A DNA stretch of 11,163 nt from an uncultured Anaerotignum sp. (GTDB taxonomy: Bacteria > Bacillota > Clostridia > Lachnospirales > Anaerotignaceae), in assembly GCF_934277605.1 (NCBI RefSeq), contig NZ_CAKQVD010000060.1, positions 1-11,163 on the forward strand. The letters run 5' to 3'. The notes under the pieces are model-generated. The model saw only the letters and a list, made by a program, of their open reading frames with translations. It was not told the origin of the DNA and did not search any database. Positions 1 through 4,975 of this stretch are shown here, in pieces. A program made the translations under genes and the position numbers. Position 1 is the stretch's first letter; every line of letters starts with the position of its first letter.

Positions 1-8
1 TGAACGCA

Positions 9-33
9 GGCGGCTGGTAAGGCCGTCTTTTTT
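9..33 (+). terminator. Intrinsic terminator of an upstream gene
   Basis: A GC-rich hairpin (left arm GGCGGCT at 9-15, right arm ending GGCCGTC) is followed by a run of six T at 28-33. It probably ends transcription of a gene lying left of the window; a TGA at 1-3 could be that gene's stop codon, but this cannot be confirmed. Confidence 0.5.
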
Positions 34-69
34 CATCCCACAACAACGACTTTTACAGGAGGTTACGCT

Positions 70-576
70 ATGAACCAGATGGAAATTTTCAAAAACCCAG
101 AGTTTGGCAGTATCCGCGCCGTGGAAATTGATGGCGAACCCTGGCTGGTGGGCAAGGATGTGGCTCTGGCGCTGGGGTACAAAAACGCCAAAGATGCTCT
201 GTCCGCTCATGTCGATGCCGAGGACAAGCGGATTGTCCAAAGGTCGGAAAACACGACCTTTGACATTCCGAACCGTGGAATTACCATCATCAACGAATCC
301 GGCCTCTATTCTCTGGTGCTATCCAGTAAACTGCCCAAGGCGAAGCAGTTCCGCCGGTGGGTCACATCCGAGGTGTTGCCCACTATCCGTAAGCATGTGG
401 CCTACATCACCGGAGAAAAGCTGTGGGAAGTTGCCACTTCCCCGGAGGCTCTGATCTTGATATGCAAATCGCTGGAGCAAATGCTGGCAAGCGTTACCTT
501 CACAATGGCGTCCCGCTCATGCAGCAGCTTCGGCTTTGGCTTTTCCTTCAATTCAAATTTTCCTTTTTCAATATAA
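70..576 (+). pseudogene. Truncated phage antirepressor, BRO-N domain, fused to antisense sequence
   Basis: Residues 1 to about 129 form a BRO-N (Bro family, N-terminal) domain as found in phage and mobile-element antirepressors: an N-terminal 'IFKNPEFG' strand, 'EPWLVGKDVALALGY', 'TTIINESGLYSLVLSSKLP'-like core and 'FRRWVTSEVLPTIRKH'. BRO-N proteins bind DNA and usually carry a second C-terminal domain, giving about 250 residues. Here homology stops near residue 129 (nucleotide 456). The remaining 39 residues are only the antisense reading of a dehydrogenase gene, so the protein is a truncated chimera. The start is ATG at 70 with an AGGAGGT ribosome binding site at 58-64. Leucine codons are mostly CTG and the stretch looks richer in G+C than the chromosomal genes to its right, consistent with transfer. 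No neighbouring phage genes are visible. The domain call is secure; whether the stub is functional is unknown. Confidence 0.8.
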
Positions 577-590
577 GTATATGCCTGCAT
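456..590 (-). pseudogene. 5' fragment of a zinc-dependent alcohol dehydrogenase gene
   Basis: On the minus strand, ATG at 590 opens 45 residues typical of the N-terminus of medium-chain zinc alcohol dehydrogenases (GroES-like domain). 'KPKPKLLHERDAIVKVTLASIC' is followed by Ser-Ser-Asp-Leu-His-Ile-Lys, with the catalytic zinc-ligand cysteine at residue 38. Full-length family members have about 350 residues, with the glycine-rich His-Glu motif and NAD(P)-binding Rossmann fold after this point. All of that is missing. Beyond position 456 the frame stays open to 402 but only reads antisense through the phage gene. A GAGGGTGA ribosome binding site (601-608) and an intact promoter (633-661) remain, so the fragment was recently a real gene. 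It is non-functional unless the rest lies elsewhere, for example at the far end of an inserted element. Confidence 0.75.
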
Positions 591-632
591 TTTGTATCCA
601 TCACCCTCTGCAATTCATTTTTTTCTGCTCTT

Positions 633-661
633 ATTTTAGCAAATTCTCAACCGCCTATCAA
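633..661 (-). promoter_or_regulatory. Sigma-A promoter of the truncated dehydrogenase gene
   Basis: On the minus strand: TTGATA (-35, 656-661), 17-bp spacer, TAAAAT (-10, 633-638) preceded by TGC, which makes an extended -10. It points at the dehydrogenase start at 590 and fills most of the 591-698 intergenic gap. The match to consensus is good; activity is inferred. Confidence 0.6.
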
Positions 662-698
662 GAACACAGGGGCAATGGTTTTTTTGCATTTTTTCGGC

Positions 699-1817
699 TT
701 AGCCCCAGACCTCCTCGGCAATCTCCTTCACAAGTCTCAGCTTCGCCCACTGCTCCTCCTCGGTCAATTTGTTCCCGATTTCACAGGAGGCAAAGCCGCA
801 CTGCGGGCTTAAGCAAAGTCTCTCCAGGGGGATATATTTGGTTGCCTCTTGGATTCTGTCCAGAATCAACTGCTTTTCCTCCAAAGCAGGCGATTTTGTT
901 GTAATCAGCCCCAGAACCACCTTTTTCTCTCCGGAAACCTTTGCAAGCGGCTCAAATCCGCCGGATCTTTCATCGTCATATTCCAAGAAATACGCCGTAA
1001 CATTTTCTTCTGCAAATAAAACATCTGCCACAGAATCATACGCACCCTCATTGGCATAGGTCGAATGGAAATTCCCTCTGCAAACGTGTGTATTGATAAT
1101 CATATCCTTCGGCGCATTTGCAATCACCTGATTGTTAATGTCCTTGTGCAGCTTCTGCAGTGCCACAATGCCCTCCTTGGTGGTTCCGTAAAGCGTATGG
1201 CCTGTTTTGTCTGCAAACATTCCCCATGTGCAGTCATCCAGCTGCAAATTTCTGCAGCCCGCAGCATACAGGTCTTGGATAACCGTTCCATAGGCTGCCA
1301 CAATATCCTGAATCAAATCCTCATCCTTCTGATAAACCGCCTCGGTATGCTGTCTGTTAAACGGCATGGTAAACTGTGCCAAAAATTGTGCAGGCGCAGG
1401 AATGGTCTGCTTTGCAACGGTATTCTCATCCTCCAGTGCCTTCAAAAAGCGGAAATGCTCCACAAAGGGATGCTCCTGAGATAAGCCGATTTTCCCGATG
1501 ATATAGGTATCATCAATCATTGCCGCCTCATCGTGAAAGGGAAGTCCTGTTTTTGTCGGTGCGTGTCCCACGCCGTCAAAGCCCCACATGAAATCCAAGT
1601 GCCATGTGGCTCTGCGGAACTCGCCGTCTGTAATCACATGATAGCCGATTTCCTTCAGCTTCCTTACCAAATCCGTAATCGCCTTGTCCTCCACTGCCTT
1701 TAATGCGGCATAATCAATCTCGCCAGCATCAAACTGCCGTCTGGCGTTTTTCAATTCCTCCGGTCTCAAAAAGCTGCCTACAAAATCATAGCGAAAGGGT
1801 GTCTGTAATTTACTCAT
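699..1817 (-). CDS. MetE-like (YxjG/YxjH type) cobalamin-independent methyltransferase
   Basis: A 372-residue cytoplasmic protein of the short UROD/MetE-like superfamily. It matches the C-terminal catalytic half of cobalamin-independent methionine synthase and is close in length to B. subtilis YxjG and YxjH. The zinc site is complete: His244 and Cys246 in 'NTHVCRGN', Glu279 in 'YFLEYDDE' and Cys340 in 'LSPQCGFAS'. These match the His/Cys/Glu/Cys set that binds zinc and activates the homocysteine thiol. Members are annotated as homocysteine S-methyltransferases, but stand-alone short forms lack the N-terminal half needed for folate-triglutamate. The methyl donor is therefore uncertain; a corrinoid protein or another methyl compound is possible. 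The start at 1817 was chosen because AGGAGG (about 1825-1830) sits 7-8 nt upstream. An in-frame upstream extension from TTG 1886 is lysine/glutamate-rich and overlaps that site. The gene is preceded by a long structured leader. Confidence 0.85.
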   Translation of the reverse strand: MSKLQTPFRYDFVGSFLRPEELKNARRQFDAGEIDYAALKAVEDKAITDLVRKLKEIGYHVITDGEFRRATWHLDFMWGFDGVGHAPTKTGLPFHDEAAMIDDTYIIGKIGLSQEHPFVEHFRFLKALEDENTVAKQTIPAPAQFLAQFTMPFNRQHTEAVYQKDEDLIQDIVAAYGTVIQDLYAAGCRNLQLDDCTWGMFADKTGHTLYGTTKEGIVALQKLHKDINNQVIANAPKDMIINTHVCRGNFHSTYANEGAYDSVADVLFAEENVTAYFLEYDDERSGGFEPLAKVSGEKKVVLGLITTKSPALEEKQLILDRIQEATKYIPLERLCLSPQCGFASCEIGNKLTEEEQWAKLRLVKEIAEEVWG

Positions 1818-1948
1818 TGATATTTCCTCCTCTTGTTCTTTTCCTTGTTTTTTCTTCCGTATCTTCATTTTTTCTTCCTTCAACAATATGCCCCTGCGTC
1901 TTTTTTCCTCCTCCGTTTTTTCAAATCAATTTCAGAATCTGAGCTGTC

Positions 1949-1986
1949 GGCAGAAAGCAATCTGCCCTCCTGCACCTTCGTGCAAG
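1949..1986 (-). promoter_or_regulatory. Paired hairpins in the methyltransferase leader
   Basis: Two adjacent hairpins separated by 2 nt lie between the leader terminator and the methyltransferase start. On the minus strand the first is CTTGCAC/GTGCAGG with a GAAG loop (1986-1969). The second is a perfect 6-bp GGCAGA/TCTGCC stem with a 6-nt loop (1966-1949). Neither is followed by a T-run, so they are not terminators. I could not match them to a known riboswitch; S-box, T-box and cobalamin signatures were looked for and not seen. Confidence 0.4.
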
Positions 1987-2010
1987 CCCTGTGCGGCATA
2001 TCTCGTAAAA

Positions 2011-2042
2011 CAAAAAAAGCCGGGGCTTTTCAAAAGCTCCCG
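2011..2042 (-). terminator. Intrinsic terminator or attenuator before the methyltransferase gene
   Basis: On the minus strand, CGGG(A)GCTT pairs with AAGCCCCG (8 bp, one bulged A, 5-nt loop), followed by GC and seven T. An alternative AAAAGC/GCTTTT pairing overlaps the 3' arm, so two mutually exclusive folds exist. It lies downstream of the small ORF (stop 2085) and about 195 nt before the methyltransferase start. I see no convincing promoter after it, so it may work as an attenuator. Confidence 0.55.
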
Positions 2043-2084
2043 AGCAAATGGTTCTCCTTACATTTCAATGAATTCCGATGAATT

Positions 2085-2219
2085 TCAATAAAATCTATGA
2101 AATGCTGCCTTTGGTGCAAAAAAAGCAGACGAATGCACCTGACCATATAGGGATGCTCGGGAGATAAACATTCGGAACATGCACATGACAAAAGCAGCAA
2201 AAAAATCTGTTCTACGCAT
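2085..2219 (-). CDS. Small Met-rich leader ORF (44 aa), unknown function
   Basis: A 44-codon ORF on the minus strand starts with ATG at 2219. It has a GGAG-type ribosome binding site 8 nt upstream and a predicted promoter about 50-75 nt upstream. The peptide is hydrophobic and aromatic. Residues 12-17 read Met-Cys-Met-Phe-Arg-Met, three methionines and one cysteine within six codons, ahead of a gene for a homocysteine/methionine-type methyltransferase. It ends at a TGA (2085-2087), 43 nt before a terminator-like hairpin. The arrangement resembles an attenuation leader peptide, with ribosome stalling at Met codons altering downstream folding. However, the Met codons are about 130 nt from the terminator, longer than classical spacing. 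I do not recognise the peptide. It could equally be an independent small protein or a chance ORF. Confidence 0.45.
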   Translation of the reverse strand: MRRTDFFAAFVMCMFRMFISRASLYGQVHSSAFFAPKAAFHRFY

Positions 2220-2265
2220 TTTCGTTCTCTCCTTTCCTCTTCGTTTGCTCAAATTCGATGTGGTT

Positions 2266-2294
2266 ATGTTACACCCATTCCCACACGGTGTCAA
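2266..2294 (-). promoter_or_regulatory. Sigma-A promoter for the leader ORF and methyltransferase gene
   Basis: On the minus strand: perfect TTGACA (-35, 2289-2294), 17-bp spacer, TAACAT (-10, 2266-2271; 4 of 6 consensus). Transcription would start near 2258, about 40 nt before the small ORF and about 440 nt before the methyltransferase start. Confidence 0.6.
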
Positions 2295-2374
2295 TAGAAA
2301 ATTTTATTTTTTTCATCCTCTGTCTTTCCGCCGCCTTTCCTTCCCCCTCCTTCGCCCCAAAGCCGCTTCAGCGG

Positions 2375-2404
2375 AAAAAGGCGTCCACCGCCCCGATGAA
2401 CGCC
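2375..2404 (-). terminator. Intrinsic terminator after spoIVB
   Basis: On the minus strand, a 7-bp stem (GGCGTTC with GGACGCC, one G-U pair) encloses an 11-nt loop and is followed by TTTTT. It begins about 15 nt beyond the spoIVB stop codon and separates spoIVB from the promoter at 2266-2294. Confidence 0.55.
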
Positions 2405-2418
2405 CCTCTCTCCTTCCG

Positions 2419-3438
2419 CTATTCCAGCATATTTTCCATCAAAATTCCATAACCGATATCCGCCCGATTGACAAGCACATGCGTCACCGCACCAATCAGC
2501 TTGCCCTCCTGTATGATGGGCGAGCCGCTCATCCCCTGCACAATGCCGCCTGTCTGTGCCAAAAGCCTTTTGTCTGTAATGCGGATGGTCATATCCTTAT
2601 GATTTTTGCCGCCGTTTCGCTCAAGGCTTTCAATCTCCAAGGTATACGCCTGCACACCCTTGCCCTCCAAATCGGAAAGCAGGGTAGCCTCGCCCTTCTT
2701 GACCTCTGCCCTTGCTGCCACAGGGTAGCTTTTCCCTGCGAACACACCGCCTTCGGCTGTCCCATAAATCCCCGTTTCCGTATTTTTTTCGATTTGGGCA
2801 AGCCTGTTTTCTCCCATCGGCTGTCCGATCAGCTCCCCCGCCTTTCCTCTTTCTCCCTTCACGATTTCCGCCAAGTCCGTCTCGGTCACCGCACCGCCAC
2901 GAATCGAAAGCAGTGCATCCGTATCCACATCATACACGCCATGCCCCAATGCACCAAAGCGTCCCGTCTGTGCATCATAATAGGTCAGCGTGCCTATGCC
3001 TTGGATACTGTCCCGAATCCAAGCCCCGATTTGATATGTCTGCTCCGCATTGCTGCGAATCGGCGTAACCTCGACCTCTTTTTCCTTGCCGTTTCTCTCC
3101 AAGCGCAGCCGCATCGGCCTTCCTCCGCTGTCTTGGATAGCTTGCATGAAGTCCTCCTTGCTCTCCTGCACCTTGCCGTCTGCCTCTAAAATGCGGTCCC
3201 CGATTTTTAAAACATCCTTGCTCGGCTCATGGCTTTCGTTATCCGTGCCAACCACGCAGCCTGTCCCCAAAACCAGAAGTCCCTCTGTATCCATGGTTAT
3301 GCCGACTGTTTTCCCAAGCGGAATGACCTCCCGCCGCTCCACCGCCTGCACCGACTGCGTTGCCCCGCATAAAATCAGAATAAAAACCGCAAAAAAAGGC
3401 AATCCTGATAAAAAACCCTTTTTCTTTTTCTGCTGCAT
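2419..3438 (-). CDS. spoIVB: SpoIVB sporulation signalling serine peptidase (S55)
   Basis: SpoIVB is made in the forespore and secreted across its inner membrane, where it cleaves SpoIVFA and so releases SpoIVFB to process pro-sigma-K. The 339-residue protein has a lysine-rich N-terminus and one hydrophobic segment (about residues 9-32, uncleaved signal or anchor), a PDZ domain (about 42-125) and the S55 peptidase domain (about 130-339). The catalytic triad is visible: His166 in 'FGALGHGV', Asp289 in 'RITDKR' and Ser304 in 'GMSGSP'. The Asp-Ser spacing of 15 equals that of the B. subtilis enzyme. It is shorter than B. subtilis SpoIVB (about 426 residues), mainly before the peptidase domain. 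ATG at 3438 is preferred over ATG at 3453, because the GGGAGAGGAG site lies between them and would serve only the downstream start. recN, a common neighbour, is absent; a D,D-carboxypeptidase gene lies upstream instead. Confidence 0.93.
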   Translation of the reverse strand: MQQKKKKGFLSGLPFFAVFILILCGATQSVQAVERREVIPLGKTVGITMDTEGLLVLGTGCVVGTDNESHEPSKDVLKIGDRILEADGKVQESKEDFMQAIQDSGGRPMRLRLERNGKEKEVEVTPIRSNAEQTYQIGAWIRDSIQGIGTLTYYDAQTGRFGALGHGVYDVDTDALLSIRGGAVTETDLAEIVKGERGKAGELIGQPMGENRLAQIEKNTETGIYGTAEGGVFAGKSYPVAARAEVKKGEATLLSDLEGKGVQAYTLEIESLERNGGKNHKDMTIRITDKRLLAQTGGIVQGMSGSPIIQEGKLIGAVTHVLVNRADIGYGILMENMLE

Positions 3439-3599
3439 CTTCTCCTCTCCCATTCAATTTTTTCGGAACAAAATAATGCTTGCTTTTTTGCTCCACACTT
3501 ACCTTCTCCGAAATCCGAAAGCGTTATACCGCCCAAATCCACCAGAAACATACAGAAGCCGACAGCACCGCCAAAAACCACCCTTGGTAATTTTTTCAA
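3375..3599 (-). CDS. Possible small TTG-start membrane peptide overlapping spoIVB
   Basis: The gap between the carboxypeptidase stop (3613) and spoIVB start (3438) holds an open minus-strand frame. It could start at TTG 3599, 9 nt after an AAGGAG site. It begins with a basic 'LKKLPR' stretch, then about 21 hydrophobic residues ('VVFGGAVGFCMFLVDLGGIT' and on) like a single membrane segment. The frame then overlaps the first 64 nt of spoIVB, where its sequence becomes basic and looks like a shadow of that gene. The site and hydrophobic segment favour a real gene; the non-ATG start and long overlap argue against it. Confidence 0.25.
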   Translation of the reverse strand: MKKLPRVVFGGAVGFCMFLVDLGGITLSDFGEGKCGAKKQALFCSEKIEWERRRCSRKRKRVFYQDCLFLRFLF

Positions 3600-3612
3600 A
3601 AAGGTCGGCTCC

Positions 3613-4776
3613 TTAGAACCATTGCCTGAGCATCCGCTCCAGCACAGCATGCAGGCTTGCCTTTGCAACCGCCTGTGCCGTCACCAAGTCCGTCCGCCCC
3701 ACCTCCTCTCCGTGAATCAGATAAATCAATTCGCCGACCTTCTTCCCTGCCGCAATCGGTGCCTCCAATTTTGGCAAAAGCTCCGCCTTTGTTTCCCATT
3801 CGCCGCTTGCATCCTTTTTCAGCAAAACGGAAATTTCCTCCCCCACAACCGCCGGAACCATATCCACCATGCCCTTTGAAACAGGAATTTTTCCCATTTC
3901 CCTTCCGGCAGGCAAGCCCCTTTGTGCGCTGTAATTGGCAAAGCCATAATCCAAAAGCTGCATGGTTTCCCGAAAACGCAGCTTAAAATCCGGTGCCGCC
4001 ATGACAACCCCAATCAAGTGCAGTCCGTTTCGCTCCGCCGTCCCCGAAAGGCAATATAACGCCTTCCCCGTTGAGCCTGTTTTTAAGCCCGTTGCCCCTT
4101 CATACCACTTAATCAGCTTATTGGTGTTTGTTAAGCCAAATTCCGTTTCTCCCTTTCTTGTTTTATGTATAATGCTGTCCTGCCATGTCGTTGTATATTC
4201 CTGAATTTCGGGGAAGCCTGTCATCAATTCTCGGCTCATCAGCGCAATGTCATACGCACTGGTTTCATGCCCATCCACATCCAAGCCGCAGGCATTGACA
4301 AAATGCGTTTCCTTCATCCCCAGCTCCTTTGCCCTTTGGTTCATCCGCTCCACAAAGGCCTCCTCACTGCCTGCCACAAATTCCGCCATTGCCACAGCCG
4401 CATCATTTGCAGAGGCAATGGCAATGCACTTCGTCAGCTCTGCCGCCGTCTGCGTTTCGCCCGGCTCCAAAAAAACCTGAGAGCCGCCCATGCCCGCTGC
4501 GTGTTCGCTGATTTGCACCGTGTCCCCCCATTGAAACTGTCCCGCCGCCTCTGCCTCATAAATCAAAAGCAAGGTCATGACCTTTGTCACACTGGCAGGC
4601 GGCATTGCCTCATGGCTGTTTTTTTCATATAAAACCTTCCCCGTGCCTGCATCCATCAGCACCGCACTTTTGCTTTCCAGCTCCAATGGTTCTGCCGCAA
4701 GCACAGGCACCGCAAGCCCCGCCGATAAAATCACGCTCAGCAGTGCCGCCCAAAGCCTCTTTCCGCTTTTTTTCAT
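3613..4776 (-). CDS. D-alanyl-D-alanine carboxypeptidase (peptidase S11, DacF/DacB-like)
   Basis: A penicillin-binding D,D-carboxypeptidase that removes the terminal D-Ala from peptidoglycan pentapeptides outside the membrane. The 387-residue precursor has a signal peptide (residues 1-28, cleavage after 'VLA'). All three active-site motifs are present: Ser62-Val-Thr-Lys65, Ser122-Ala-Asn124 and Lys232-Thr-Gly234. The catalytic domain spans about 30-275, followed by a C-terminal beta-rich domain (about 290-370). The protein ends in a helix ('SLHAVLERMLRQWF') with hydrophobic and basic residues, as in family members that attach to the membrane by an amphipathic C-terminus. GGGAGG lies 9 nt before ATG 4776. 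Its position upstream of spoIVB and a possible sigma-E-like promoter suggest a role in spore cortex modification, but the S11 family also includes vegetative enzymes, so the symbol is left open. Confidence 0.92.
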   Translation of the reverse strand: MKKSGKRLWAALLSVILSAGLAVPVLAAEPLELESKSAVLMDAGTGKVLYEKNSHEAMPPASVTKVMTLLLIYEAEAAGQFQWGDTVQISEHAAGMGGSQVFLEPGETQTAAELTKCIAIASANDAAVAMAEFVAGSEEAFVERMNQRAKELGMKETHFVNACGLDVDGHETSAYDIALMSRELMTGFPEIQEYTTTWQDSIIHKTRKGETEFGLTNTNKLIKWYEGATGLKTGSTGKALYCLSGTAERNGLHLIGVVMAAPDFKLRFRETMQLLDYGFANYSAQRGLPAGREMGKIPVSKGMVDMVPAVVGEEISVLLKKDASGEWETKAELLPKLEAPIAAGKKVGELIYLIHGEEVGRTDLVTAQAVAKASLHAVLERMLRQWF

Positions 4777-4807
4777 CCGCCCATTCCTCCCAAAACGTCT
4801 TATTGAA

Positions 4808-4837
4808 ACCCTATGCCACGCCGCAAAAAAATATGTC
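4808..4837 (-). promoter_or_regulatory. Possible sigma-E-like promoter for the carboxypeptidase gene
   Basis: On the minus strand, GACATATT (4830-4837), 14-bp spacer, CATAGGGT (4808-4815). This partly matches the B. subtilis mother-cell sigma-E pattern (ATATT, about 14 bp, CATACAnT). B. subtilis dacB is a sigma-E gene, which would fit. No good sigma-A promoter was seen in this stretch. Confidence 0.3.
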
Positions 4838-4909
4838 TTGGTGCAATTCTTAAGAGTTTTTTAAATTTCCGCAAAAAACACAAATTCTGTTTCTTTTTGG
4901 TATATACTG

Positions 4910-4939
4910 TTGCTATACATAGAACAAATTTGTTATAAT
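4910..4939 (+). promoter_or_regulatory. Sigma-A promoter of the SLH protein gene, with palindrome
   Basis: TTGCTA (-35, 4910-4915), 18-bp spacer, perfect TATAAT (-10, 4934-4939) with an upstream TG (4931-4932), giving an extended -10. A perfect 12-bp palindrome AACAAATTTGTT (4923-4934) fills the spacer and touches the -10 box, a good place for a repressor operator. The ribosome binding site AAGGGG-like run (4962-4967) precedes ATG 4976 by 8 nt. Confidence 0.65.
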
Positions 4940-4975
4940 ATTATCAATATATGAAACAAGAAAGGGGTATTTTCT

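Noticed and set aside
423..904. Plus-strand frames crossing the dehydrogenase fragment and methyltransferase end
   Set aside because: They read antisense to recognisable proteins and have no ribosome binding site.
1818..1886. Longer start for the MetE-like protein (TTG 1886 or ATG 1868)
   Set aside because: The added residues are a Lys/Glu-rich run translated from the purine-rich ribosome binding region; ATG 1817 has ideal spacing and matches the family start.
1818..2260. SAM (S-box), T-box or cobalamin riboswitch in the methyltransferase leader
   Set aside because: Looked for the S-box core, the T-box antiterminator sequence and cobalamin-box signatures on the minus strand and found none by eye. 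A covariance-model search could still find a divergent one.
2179..3189. 336-residue open frame on the plus strand
   Set aside because: It lies opposite spoIVB and its leader, is Pro/His/Arg/Leu-rich as expected for antisense reading, and has no ribosome binding site. SpoIVB has all family motifs.
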